From the NCBI GenBank assembly GCA_027486255.1, contig JAIXPL010000042.1:1-32742 (forward strand): a stretch of 32,742 nt of DNA. Direction: 5' to 3'. A program made the translations under genes and the position numbers. The DNA is from Comamonadaceae bacterium. GTDB lineage: Bacteria; Pseudomonadota; Gammaproteobacteria; Burkholderiales; Burkholderiaceae_C. The notes under the pieces were generated by a model. The model was given only the letters and a program-made list of their open reading frames with translations. It ran no database searches and had not been told where the DNA came from. Shown in pieces: positions 17,353-24,717 of the stretch (position 1 is its first letter; each line of letters begins with the position of its first letter).

Positions 17353-18429
17353 TCACTCCACAATCGCCACCGACTTCAGCTGCGCCCACACCGCCAGGCC
17401 CGGTACCAGCTGCAGCTCGTGGGCAGCGCGGGCCGTCAGCCGGGCCAGCACGAACGATTCACCGCAGCGCAGCCGCACCAAGACCTGCGAGGGATGGGCA
17501 TCAGGCGCCACGGCATCCACTTGGCAGGGCAGCTGGTTCTGGATGCTGGTGCCCTGGGGCTGGGCCAGGGTGAGGCTGACGTCTCGGGCCAGCACCCGCA
17601 GGCGCAAGGGCTGGCCCAGCGTCAGGCCCGCATCGCGCACCCAGAGGGCACCGCCTGCAAAGCCCACCTGCGCCAGGTGCCAAGGTTCATCCAGGGCCAG
17701 CACCTGCCCCTGCAGCAGCACGCCTGCGTCCTCTCCCACCACCACGGGCGAGCGCACGGCCGACAGCACCTCGGCCACCGGGCCTGAGGCACGCACCTGG
17801 CCGCCTTCAAGCACCACCAGGTGGTCGGCCAGGCGCGCGAGCTCATCGGCCGAATGCGTGACATAGAGCATGGGCAGGCGCAGCTGGTCGCGCAGCCGCA
17901 TCAGCCAGGGCAGGATGTCTTGGCGGCGCGCCTGGTCGAGCGAGGCCAGGGGCTCGTCGAGCAACAAGATGCGGGGCTGCGTGGCCACCGCACGGGCGAT
18001 GGCCACGCGCTGGCGCTCTCCACCCGACAGGCCCGAGGGGTCGCGCTCGAGCAGGTGCGCAATGCCCATCAGCGCCACGGCACTGTCCAGCGCCTCCCGG
18101 CGGTCCGAGCCCGCGCTGCGCTTGAGGCCAAACTCCAGGTTGTCCCGCACCGACAGGTGGTCCAAGAGACTCGCCTCCTGGAACACATAGCCCAAGGGCC
18201 GGCGCCAGGTGGGCATAAAGCAGCCAGTTGCATCGTCCTGCCAGACCTCGCCGGCCACACTCACACGCCCCTGGCCTCGCTCGAGTCCGGCCACGCAGCG
18301 CAGCAGGCTGGTTTTGCCGGAACCCGAGGCGCCATAGAGCACGGTGATGCCCTGCTCGGGCAGACGAAGGTCGAGGGCCAGCTCAAAGCCGGGGCGACGC
18401 AGACGCAGCGCGATCTCGTTTGCACTCAT
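17353..18429 (-). CDS. modC: molybdate ABC transporter ATP-binding protein
   Basis: The 358-residue ATPase has Walker [10 protein letters not shown] (33-41), signature LSGGE (134-138) and Walker B LLLDEP (155-160). A long C-terminal extension includes a Mop/TOBE-type molybdate-binding fold at about 295-355 ([13 protein letters not shown]). This layout is specific to ModC. It drives uptake of molybdate by the ModABC importer at the inner membrane. Its start overlaps the modB stop by ATGA. The same NQLPC signature recurs in ModE at 20019-20792. Confidence 0.95.
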   Translation of the reverse strand: MSANEIALRLRRPGFELALDLRLPEQGITVLYGASGSGKTSLLRCVAGLERGQGRVSVAGEVWQDDATGCFMPTWRRPLGYVFQEASLLDHLSVRDNLEFGLKRSAGSDRREALDSAVALMGIAHLLERDPSGLSGGERQRVAIARAVATQPRILLLDEPLASLDQARRQDILPWLMRLRDQLRLPMLYVTHSADELARLADHLVVLEGGQVRASGPVAEVLSAVRSPVVVGEDAGVLLQGQVLALDEPWHLAQVGFAGGALWVRDAGLTLGQPLRLRVLARDVSLTLAQPQGTSIQNQLPCQVDAVAPDAHPSQVLVRLRCGESFVLARLTARAAHELQLVPGLAVWAQLKSVAIVE

Positions 18430-19112
18430 GGCAGCACCCGTCCTCCGGCGCGGCGGCGCATCAGCGCCAAGGCCAGCAGCACCGCAAAAGAAAACAGCAC
18501 CATGCCGGCCGACAGCCAGTGCGCCTGGGTGTACTCGAGCGCCTCCACATGGCCGTAGATCTGGATGGACACCACCCGGGTCTGGCCGGGGATGTTGCCG
18601 CCGAGCATGAGCACCACGCCAAATTCACCCACCGTGTGCGCAAAGCTCAAGATGGCTGCTGTCACCATCCCGGGTCTGGCCATGGGCAGGGCCACAGACC
18701 AAAAGGCATCCAAAGGACTGGCGCGCAAAGTGGCTGCCACTTCCATAGGCCGGCGACCCATGGCCTCGAAGGCATGCTGCAGGGGCTGCACCGCAAACGG
18801 CAATGAAAACAGGATGGAGCCGATCACCAGCCCCGTGAACGAAAAGGACAAGACGCCCCAGCCCAGGGCCTGCGTGAGTTGTCCCACCCAGCCCTGCGGG
18901 CCGAGCAGCACCAGGAGGTAAAAGCCCAGCACCGTGGGCGGCAGCACCAAGGGCAGCGTCACCAGGGCGCTGACCGGTGCGCGCCAGCGCGATCGGGTTT
19001 GCGAGAGCCACCAGGCCAGCGGCGTGGCCAGCACCAGCAGCAGCGCGGTGGTCACAGCCGCCAGTTCCAGCGTGAGCCGAACGGCCGCCCAGGCCTCGGC
19101 GTTCAGCGGCAT
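18426..19112 (-). CDS. modB: molybdate ABC transporter permease
   Basis: The 228-residue inner-membrane protein has about five hydrophobic helices. It carries the conserved [15 protein letters not shown] segment and the coupling loop around [37 protein letters not shown] is characteristic of ModB/CysU-like permeases. It forms the channel for molybdate with ModA and ModC. The gap to modA (69 bases) contains a CCCTCTCCC-type repeat; the 3' end overlaps modC. Confidence 0.95.
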   Translation of the reverse strand: MPLNAEAWAAVRLTLELAAVTTALLLVLATPLAWWLSQTRSRWRAPVSALVTLPLVLPPTVLGFYLLVLLGPQGWVGQLTQALGWGVLSFSFTGLVIGSILFSLPFAVQPLQHAFEAMGRRPMEVAATLRASPLDAFWSVALPMARPGMVTAAILSFAHTVGEFGVVLMLGGNIPGQTRVVSIQIYGHVEALEYTQAHWLSAGMVLFSFAVLLALALMRRRAGGRVLP

Positions 19113-19129
19113 GGTCTCCCCGCTTGCTT

Positions 19130-19162
19130 CCCTCTCCCTCTGGGAGAGGGCCAGGGTGAGGG
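19130..19162. repeat. CCCTCTCCC-type intergenic repeat, copy 3
   Basis: CCCTCTCCC-TCT-GGGAGAGGG forms a perfect 9-bp stem and is followed by CCAGGGTGAGGG, same orientation as copy 2. It lies inside the mod operon between modA and modB and could form an RNA hairpin that alters the ratio of ModA to ModB/C. Confidence 0.8.
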
Positions 19163-19181
19163 CATCGCCCCCAAAGCGCTG

Positions 19182-19979
19182 TCAGTCCTCATACCCATGC
19201 CCCCAAATCAAGGCCCGCGCCGGCTCCGAGCGCAGGTAGCGCATGAAGGCAGCGGCCGCCGCATGGCCCTGCCCCCGCACGAGCAGCACCGCGTCCTGGC
19301 GAATGGGCTCGTGCAGATGCGCCGGCACCACCCAGGCCGAGCCCTTGAGCAGGCGGCCGTGGTCAAACACCTGGGCCAGGGCCACCAAGCCCAGCGGCGC
19401 GTTGCCGCTGGCCACGAACTGGTGCGCCTGCGCAATGCTCTCGCCCTGCACAAAGCGGGGCCGCCAGGCATCGAGCACGCCCAGTGCGCCCAGCGCCTGC
19501 ACGGCGGCGCGGCCATAGGGCGCCACCTTGGGGTCGGCGATGGCCAGTGGGCCGTTGGGCGGGCGGCGCAGCACCTCGCCTTGCGCATCCACCACGCCGG
19601 GCTGCGGGCTCCACAGCACCAGGCGCCCGGTGGCGTAAGTCAAGCGGCTGCCGGCCACGGCCAGGCCTTCGCGCTCCAGGCGGGCGGGGGTTTCGTCGTC
19701 GGCCGAGAGAAACAGCTCAAAGGGCGCGCCGTTGCGGATTTGCGCATACAGCCGACCGGTGGAGCCAAAGGACATGAGGAGCTTGTGCCCCGTCTCACGC
19801 TCAAAGGCGGCGGCCATTTTCTGCATGGGCGCCATGAAGTTGGCGGCCACGGCCACCTTGAGTTCGGCTGCAGCTGCAGAGCCACTGGCCACAGCCCACA
19901 CCAGCCCCAGCATGAGGGCCTGGCAGGTGCGGTGGGCGCGGCAGGCAAGCCGGCGAACAAGGTAGGACGGGAAAGACAC
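19182..19979 (-). CDS. modA: molybdate-binding periplasmic protein
   Basis: ModA binds molybdate (or tungstate) in the periplasm. The mature domain starts near AAELKVAVAANFMAPM, the standard N-terminus of the family; GSTGRLYAQI with GAPFELFLSADDETP is the oxyanion-binding region. A signal peptide precedes it. The start used is GTG 19979, giving 265 residues and a basic n-region (VRRLACRAHR). ATG 19913 would leave a short signal without positive charges. With GTG the start codon lies just 1 base from the ModE palindrome and the weak GGAA site falls inside it, so repression could be direct. The start remains uncertain. Confidence 0.93.
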   Translation of the reverse strand: MSFPSYLVRRLACRAHRTCQALMLGLVWAVASGSAAAAELKVAVAANFMAPMQKMAAAFERETGHKLLMSFGSTGRLYAQIRNGAPFELFLSADDETPARLEREGLAVAGSRLTYATGRLVLWSPQPGVVDAQGEVLRRPPNGPLAIADPKVAPYGRAAVQALGALGVLDAWRPRFVQGESIAQAHQFVASGNAPLGLVALAQVFDHGRLLKGSAWVVPAHLHEPIRQDAVLLVRGQGHAAAAAFMRYLRSEPARALIWGHGYED

Positions 19980-19980
19980 G

Positions 19981-20003
19981 CGCTATTCCAAAATAGAATA
20001 GCG
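19981..20003. promoter_or_regulatory. ModE operator
   Basis: CGCTATTC (19981-19988) and GAATAGCG (19996-20003) form a perfect 8-bp inverted repeat with a 7-base spacer, between divergent modA and modE. Known ModE sites are CGnTAT-type palindromes, and the placement is right. TAGAAT (19994-19999) is a plausible -10 for modE and would be covered; on the minus strand TATACT just outside may be the -10 for modABC. Confidence 0.8.
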
Positions 20004-20018
20004 CGCAGTATAGCCATC

Positions 20019-20792
20019 ATGCCCCCTGCCATGACCTCTTCTCACCTGGCCGACGCCCTGGGCCACGACACCAGCGACAAGCGCCTGGACATCCTGCGGC
20101 GCGTGGACGAGGCGGGCTCCATCTCAGAAGCCGCGCGCGGCGCCGGGGTCAGCTACAAGGCCGCCTGGCAGGCGGTGGAAACCTTGAGCAACCTGGCGGG
20201 CACGCCCCTGGTGGAACGCGCGGTCGGCGGCAGCGGTGGCGGGGGCGCACGCCTGACCGAGGCCGGCCGCCAGTTGCTGCAGCTGGCCCAGCGCCTGCAC
20301 ACGGCGCGGGCGCAAATCGTGCGGGAACTGCGCCAGACAAGCAGCACCGACAGCCCGCCCCTGCTGGGCGCCGTGGCGCTGCGCACCAGCATGCGCAACC
20401 AGCTGCCCTGCCGCGTGGAGCAGCTGGCGCGCCAAGGCAGCGCGGTGCGGGTGCGCCTGGCCCTGAACGAGGGGCAGACGCTGGCTTCGCGCATCACGCG
20501 CGAAAGCGCCCAGCTGCTGGATCTGAGGGTCGGGCAAACGGTGCTGGCGCTGTGCAAGGCCACGGCGGTACAGGTCAGCGCCACGAAGCCGGCCCAAGCT
20601 GCGGGGCTGAACCAGCTGGGCGGCCAGGTCACGCGCGGCGCGCCCCGCGCACGGGGCGGGGAACTCAGCCTCGTGTTGCCGGGCGGGCTGCAACTGGTGG
20701 GCCTGAGCGAAGCCGGTCAGGGCCTGGCGCGCGGAGCGCCCGCCTGGGCGGTCTTTGCCGAATCCGCAGTGGTGATCGCCCTGCCCTCCTGA
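20019..20792 (+). CDS. modE: molybdate-responsive transcriptional regulator
   Basis: ModE represses molybdate uptake genes when molybdate is bound. The 257-residue protein has an N-terminal LysR-like winged helix (about 20-85, KRLDILRRVDEAGSISEAARGAGVSYKAAW) and two tandem Mop domains (about 116-185 and 195-255; SMRNQLPCRVEQL opens the first). Full length therefore matches the standard ModE with a di-Mop C-terminus. ATG 20019 and ATG 20031 are both possible starts; the frame upstream to 18879 is read-through of the modA region. It is divergent from modABC and shares the operator at 19981-20003, so it probably represses itself as well. Confidence 0.93.
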   Translation: MPPAMTSSHLADALGHDTSDKRLDILRRVDEAGSISEAARGAGVSYKAAWQAVETLSNLAGTPLVERAVGGSGGGGARLTEAGRQLLQLAQRLHTARAQIVRELRQTSSTDSPPLLGAVALRTSMRNQLPCRVEQLARQGSAVRVRLALNEGQTLASRITRESAQLLDLRVGQTVLALCKATAVQVSATKPAQAAGLNQLGGQVTRGAPRARGGELSLVLPGGLQLVGLSEAGQGLARGAPAWAVFAESAVVIALPS

Positions 20793-20807
20793 GCCGGCCA
20801 GGCTCAG
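20789..20807. terminator. hairpin spanning both stops of convergent genes
   Basis: CTGAGCC (20789-20795) and GGCTCAG (20801-20807) form a perfect 7-bp stem with a 5-base loop. It contains the stop of modE and the stop of the convergent histidine kinase gene. There is no T-tract, so function as a terminator in both directions is only suggested. Confidence 0.4.
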
Positions 20808-22816
20808 GCGCGGGTCTCCAGCTGCTCGAGCACCGCCAGCAGCCGAGCGGTGTCCAGCGGCTTGACGAAGTGGTGGTCAAAGCCCGCCTGCTTGGACAGC
20901 GCAATGTCGCGGGCCTGGCCATAACCCGTCACAGCCATGAAGGTCGCGCCCTCGTTGCGCGGCTGCGCCCGCAGGCGCCGCGCCAGTTCGTAGCCGTCCA
21001 TTTGCGGCAGGCCGATGTCGAGCAGGTACACATCCACATGGTCCAGCTCGGGCGAGGCCAGCGCGTCCTCAGGTGCGGTCTTGACCACGACCTCGTGGCC
21101 CAACTCGCGCAGCCAGACCGCCAGCATCTGGCCGGCGTCCACGTTGTCGTCGACCACCACCATCTTCAGGGCCCGCTGCCCGGGCGCGTGGGCCTGGCCC
21201 GTGCTGTTGGCCTCGGCCTGCGGTCCGGCCTCGATGCAGGAGAGGAACACCGAGAAGGTGCTGCCGCAGCCCAGGCCGGCGCTGCTGGCCTGCACGCGGC
21301 CGCCATGGAGTTCGACCAGGCTCTTGACCAAGGCCAGCCCCAGACCCAGGCCGCCCTGAGCGCGGTCAGGCGTGCGCTGGCCCTGTGTGAACAGCTCGAA
21401 CACATGCCGCAGCAGTTGGGGGTCGATGCCACTGCCGTTGTCGCTCACGCTCAGGCAAGCGCTGCCCTGCGCCTCGGACAAACGCAGCTGGATGCGACCG
21501 CCCGGCGGGGTGTATTTGGCCGCGTTGTTCAGCAAGTTGGAGACCACCTGAATCAGGCGCACGCGGTCGCCGCGCACATGCACCAGCGCCTCGGGCAGGT
21601 CCACCTCAACCGTGTGCTGACGGGACTCGATCAGCGGGTGGGCCTGCTCCAGCGCCCCGAGGACCACCTGCTGGAGCTCGACCACGTCGCGGTCGACATG
21701 GACCAGCCCCCGCGTGACGCGCGAGACGTCCAGCAGGTCATCGACCAGCTCGGTCATGTGGCGCACCTGCCGCTCCATCAGCTCGGCGGAGCGGCGCACA
21801 CGCTCGGCGTCATTCGGAGCGATCTGCAGCAGCTGGGCCGCGGTGCTCAGCGGCGCCAGCGGGTTACGCAGCTCATGCGCCAGCATGGCGAGGAACTCGT
21901 CCTTGCGGTGGCTGGCCACGCGCAGCTCCTCCTGCGCGAGCTTCTGGTCCTGGATGTCGGTGCAGCAGCCCAACCAGCGCAGGATCGAGCCCTGCTCATC
22001 GCAGACCGCCAGCGCACGCACCAGCACCCAGCGGTATTCGCCGGAGACATGGCGCAGGCGGTACTCGGTTTCATAGGGTTGGCCCAGAGCCAGGCTGTGC
22101 TGCCAGGCGGCCCAGGCGCGGGCGCGGTCGTCCGGGTGCAGCCAGCTCACCAGGGCCTCGTCACCCACCTGCCCGGGGTGCATGCCCGTGAAGTCGTACC
22201 AGCGCTGGTTGAAGTAGTCAGGCTGGCCCTCGGCCGAGGTGGACCACACCATCTGCGGCAGCGCCTCGGCAATCAGCTTGAACTTGGCCTCGGTGAGCGC
22301 GCGCTCGCGCTGGGTGCGCTCGCTTTCGCGCAAGAGCAGCACGTTGACCACGCTGCGGGCAATGTTGCCCAGGATGTCGCGTGTCTGTGCTTCCAGACGG
22401 CCTGGCTCGTCATCGATCACGCAGAGCGTGCCGATGCGCTCGCCGCCGGGCATGAGCAGGGGGACGCCCGCGTAGTGCACCACCCGGGGCTGACCGACCA
22501 CGATGGGGTTGTCGGCAAAGCGCTCGTCCAGGCGGGCATCCTCGACCTCGAAAAGATCATCCTCAGAGGCGATGGCATGGCCGCAGAAAGACAGGTCCCG
22601 GGCGGTGCCGCCCCCCTGGGGCAGGCCCACGGCGGACTTCCACCATTGCCGGTCTTTGTCGATCAGCGAGATCAACGCGATCGGCATTCCCGTCACGGTG
22701 GCGGCCAGCTGGGTAAAGCCGTCGAGCACAGCCTCGGCCTCGGTGTCGAGCAGTTCCAGGCGCTGCAGGCGCAGCAGGCGCTGTTGCTCGTTGGCGGGGT
22801 AGGCAGGGGATTTCAT
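20804..22816 (-). CDS. soluble hybrid sensor histidine kinase (GAF-PAS-HisKA-HATPase-REC)
   Basis: The 670-residue protein has no membrane helix and reads as a cytoplasmic sensor. An N-terminal GAF domain (about 20-165) is followed by a PAS domain (about 175-295). HisKA carries the phospho-accepting H314 in HELRNPL. HATPase_c has N-box NLLNNAAKY (427-435), DNGSG (459-463) and GLGLGL (489-494). A C-terminal receiver domain (about 550-665) has D600 in LLDIGLP and K652. A phosphorelay from H314 to D600 is expected, with output through an unknown partner. No response regulator or effector gene is adjacent, so its signal and target are unknown. Confidence 0.93.
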   Translation of the reverse strand: MKSPAYPANEQQRLLRLQRLELLDTEAEAVLDGFTQLAATVTGMPIALISLIDKDRQWWKSAVGLPQGGGTARDLSFCGHAIASEDDLFEVEDARLDERFADNPIVVGQPRVVHYAGVPLLMPGGERIGTLCVIDDEPGRLEAQTRDILGNIARSVVNVLLLRESERTQRERALTEAKFKLIAEALPQMVWSTSAEGQPDYFNQRWYDFTGMHPGQVGDEALVSWLHPDDRARAWAAWQHSLALGQPYETEYRLRHVSGEYRWVLVRALAVCDEQGSILRWLGCCTDIQDQKLAQEELRVASHRKDEFLAMLAHELRNPLAPLSTAAQLLQIAPNDAERVRRSAELMERQVRHMTELVDDLLDVSRVTRGLVHVDRDVVELQQVVLGALEQAHPLIESRQHTVEVDLPEALVHVRGDRVRLIQVVSNLLNNAAKYTPPGGRIQLRLSEAQGSACLSVSDNGSGIDPQLLRHVFELFTQGQRTPDRAQGGLGLGLALVKSLVELHGGRVQASSAGLGCGSTFSVFLSCIEAGPQAEANSTGQAHAPGQRALKMVVVDDNVDAGQMLAVWLRELGHEVVVKTAPEDALASPELDHVDVYLLDIGLPQMDGYELARRLRAQPRNEGATFMAVTGYGQARDIALSKQAGFDHHFVKPLDTARLLAVLEQLETRA

Positions 22817-22908
22817 GGCTGAGAAAAGCAGCCCCCTAGCTTAGCGCGCCAGTGCGGCGCGACACAGCTCATCCGTGAAATCAGGCCTGGGAGATCAGGC
22901 CAGGAAAA

Positions 22909-23751
22909 TCAAGCCGGAGAGACGACAGGCGCCAAGGCCACCTCACGGGCCTGGGCACGGAGCGCGCGTTTCTCGTGGAAATTGAGCGCCCGCCCCATGG
23001 CGTTCTTGCCGCGCAGCAGCAGGTCGCGGTCCACTTCAGGCGGCAGCCCGCGCAGCTCGGGGAGTTCTTCGCGCAGACCATCGCGGTCGTCGTCGGTGAG
23101 CTCTTCCCACCAGGCCTTCACCACAGCCAGCAGCGCGTCTTCAAAACCCTCTGCAGGGGCCTCTTCTTCCTGCGGACTGCCAGCCTGGGCGCTGAGCACA
23201 TGGGCCAGCTCGCTGGCGCGCACGATGACGCGGCGATCGGCCTCGCGCAGCAGCCGGGCCCAGTTCGGGTCCTGCTGCATGAGCCGGGGCATGGCCTGGG
23301 CGCGCTCGTCGGCCAGCACGCAGACCATGAGGCCGGCGAGCCGGGCCGACTCCATCACGGCCAGGAGGCGGTCGTCATCGCAGCCAATGAGCAGCACATC
23401 CACGCGGCCACCGGCCACCAGCGCCTGCACGTCGGCGCTCATCTGGCGCACCAGGGCGCTGCCGTCGGCATCGGCCGAGGGCAGCAGGCGCAGCGCCTGG
23501 TCATTGCAGACCACGCGGTCGTCGGTCTCGGCATACCAGTACACGCGCAAGAGGTTGATCCGGCCCACGGCCCGGTACAGGGCGTGCTGGACCAAGTCGT
23601 TCATGCGCTCACGCGCGAGCGTGGCCGTGGCCGGCGCATCGGGCTCATCCAGGCGCGCGATCCAGCGCAGGTAGCGGGCATCCAGCAGGGCCACGGCGCG
23701 GCCGGCCGCAGGCATGGGTGAGCGATGGGGCGTCTTGTCTTGGTGTTCCAT
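22909..23751 (-). CDS. NYN-domain protein (PIN-like ribonuclease fold, LabA/DUF88 type)
   Basis: The 280-residue protein has a NYN core at about 20-180: an early acidic residue in VALLDARYL, LLRVYWYAETDD, and VDVLLIGCDDDRLLAVMESARLAG, where the acidic cluster corresponds to the metal site. A second acidic/alpha-helical half (about 205-270) has no recognised domain. NYN proteins are suspected RNA-processing nucleases. The start at ATG 23751 is the first ATG that excludes low-similarity upstream sequence, but no ribosome site is visible. It stands alone, divergent from the RfaH-like gene. Role unknown. Confidence 0.8.
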   Translation of the reverse strand: MEHQDKTPHRSPMPAAGRAVALLDARYLRWIARLDEPDAPATATLARERMNDLVQHALYRAVGRINLLRVYWYAETDDRVVCNDQALRLLPSADADGSALVRQMSADVQALVAGGRVDVLLIGCDDDRLLAVMESARLAGLMVCVLADERAQAMPRLMQQDPNWARLLREADRRVIVRASELAHVLSAQAGSPQEEEAPAEGFEDALLAVVKAWWEELTDDDRDGLREELPELRGLPPEVDRDLLLRGKNAMGRALNFHEKRALRAQAREVALAPVVSPA

Positions 23752-23769
23752 GAGCAATAAAAAGTAAGG

Positions 23770-23820
23770 GGCGCGTGCGCGCCGTATCAAAGAGAGAGCC
23801 ACCTCGGGTAAGAAAGGTGG
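23770..23820. promoter_or_regulatory. two inverted repeats in divergent intergenic region
   Basis: GGCGCG-TG-CGCGCC (23770-23783) is a perfect palindrome, and CCACCT (23799-23804) pairs with AGGTGG (23815-23820). Both lie between the NYN gene and the RfaH-like gene, closer to the NYN start. They may be operators or hairpins. The rest of this 246-base gap, up to 23997, shows nothing else I can name. Confidence 0.3.
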
Positions 23821-23997
23821 GATGTAGAGTGACGCAAAGACCGAGCGGGCACCAGAGCTCAGCGTCATGCCGGTACGTAGGCCAGAAATGTGGGCTGCTG
23901 CCAGCCAATAACTCGGCTCGGGGTCGCCGGCGGGGTAAAAATACGGGTTCCCTGCCGATGACCGACCAGCCATCCACTTTCCTGGAAATTGGTGATT

Positions 23998-24519
23998 ATG
24001 CCCACCCTGCCTACCGCCCCCGAGACCCTGTCCTGGTACCTGGTGCACACCAAGCCCCGGCAGGAGGAGACGGCGCTGCTCAACCTGGAGCGCCAGGGCT
24101 ACGCCTGCTATCTGCCCCGGCTGGTGGTGGAAAAGGTGCGCCGCCGCAAGGCCGAGATGGTGAGCGAAGCCATGTTCCCGCGCTACCTCTTCGTGCGCCT
24201 GGACACCAGCGGTCAGGGCCAGAGCTGGTCGCCCATCCGCTCCACCTTGGGGGTGAGCCGGCTGGTGCACTTTGGCAACCACCCAGCCAAGGCGAACGAC
24301 CAGCTGGTGGAGCTGCTGCGCAGCCGTGAACAGGCCCTGCCGGCCGAGCGGCTTTTCAGCCCAGGCGAGGCCGTGCGGGTGGCCGAGGGCCCTTTTGCCG
24401 GCATCGAGGCCATCTACCAGACGGCCGACGCCGAGCGGCGCTCGGTGATCCTGCTCGAGATCCTGAGCAAGACCGTCACCCTGCAGATCGACACCGCTGC
24501 CCTGCGCAAGGCCGGCTGA
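23998..24519 (+). CDS. NusG/RfaH-type transcription antiterminator
   Basis: The 173-residue protein has the NusG N-terminal domain (about 11-105; WYLVHTKPRQEETALLNLERQGYAC split over WYLVHTKP and RQEETALLNL) with MFPRYLFVRL. A KOW-type C-terminal domain follows at about 120-170 (FSPGEAVRVAEGPFAGIEAIY). Short N-terminal residues before WYLVHTKP and the PRLVVEKVRRRK segment fit RfaH/EpsP-like specialised paralogues rather than housekeeping NusG. These bind RNA polymerase at an operon-specific pause and allow long polysaccharide operons to be read. ATG 23998 follows GGAA at 23984; TTG 23989 and GTG 23992 are in frame. The polysaccharide cluster at 11029-17204 is a possible target. Confidence 0.87.
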   Translation: MPTLPTAPETLSWYLVHTKPRQEETALLNLERQGYACYLPRLVVEKVRRRKAEMVSEAMFPRYLFVRLDTSGQGQSWSPIRSTLGVSRLVHFGNHPAKANDQLVELLRSREQALPAERLFSPGEAVRVAEGPFAGIEAIYQTADAERRSVILLEILSKTVTLQIDTAALRKAG

Positions 24520-24539
24520 GCCGGCCCAGGCAAACGTGG

Positions 24540-24545
24540 TTTAAT
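24540..24545 (+). promoter_or_regulatory. possible -10 box for the riboswitch operon
   Basis: TTTAAT matches the -10 consensus in five of six bases and would start RNA near 24552, just before the leader hairpin and TPP aptamer. No convincing -35 box is seen 17 bases upstream. Confidence 0.3.
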
Positions 24546-24553
24546 TTCGTCTT

Positions 24554-24571
24554 GGTCGCCTTCGGGCGGCC
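24554..24571 (+). terminator. UUCG-tetraloop hairpin just before the aptamer
   Basis: GGTCGCC-TTCG-GGCGGCC forms seven base pairs (one G-U) closed by a stable TTCG loop and abuts the first base of the TPP aptamer. It may end the RfaH-like transcript or protect the 5' end of the riboswitch RNA. There is no following T-run. Confidence 0.35.
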
Positions 24572-24659
24572 ACCGCTGGGGGTGTCGGCGTGCAGCGCGC
24601 GCCGACTGAGAAAGTCCCTTTGAACCTGAATGAGGTCATCCTCGCGTAGGGAAGCTGGT
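24572..24659 (+). ncRNA. TPP riboswitch (THI element)
   Basis: The aptamer senses thiamine pyrophosphate and lowers expression of downstream genes when it is plentiful. The conserved blocks are in order and spaced correctly: GCTGGGGGTGTC at 24575, ACTGAGA at 24605, CCCTTTGAACCTGA at 24616 and GCGTAGGGAA at 24644. P1 can form from ACC-GCT (24572-24577) and AGC-T-GGT (24653-24659). A hairpin starts two bases after P1 and the next gene begins at 24718. No other gene lies between, so the controlled unit is the LuxE/LuxC-like/ABC/SDR operon. Confidence 0.95.
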
Positions 24660-24661
24660 CC

Positions 24662-24689
24662 GAGGCAGGCGCATCATCGCGCCCGCCTC
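24662..24689 (+). promoter_or_regulatory. hairpin in riboswitch expression platform
   Basis: GAGGC (24662-24666) pairs with GCCTC (24685-24689) and GGCGC (24668-24672) pairs with GCGCC (24679-24683), around one A-C mismatch and the loop ATCATC. It directly follows P1. The 3' side reads TTCTGG, not a T-run, so it looks like a weak terminator or a structural switch rather than a classic intrinsic terminator. Confidence 0.6.
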
Positions 24690-24700
24690 TTCTGGTGACC

Positions 24701-24715
24701 CTGCGCCAAGCGCAG
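24701..24715 (+). promoter_or_regulatory. small hairpin over the translation start region
   Basis: CTGCGC (24701-24706) and GCGCAG (24710-24715) form a perfect 6-bp stem with a CAA loop, 2 bases before ATG 24718. No Shine-Dalgarno sequence is within normal distance; GGTGA at 24694-24698 would be brought close to the ATG if this stem forms. It may be part of translational control by the riboswitch. Confidence 0.45.
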
Positions 24716-24717
24716 AC

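Noticed and set aside
23869..23884. ops element (RfaH recruitment site) before the RfaH-like gene
   Set aside because: GCCGGTACGTAGG only loosely resembles the GGCGGTAG core, so I do not call it.
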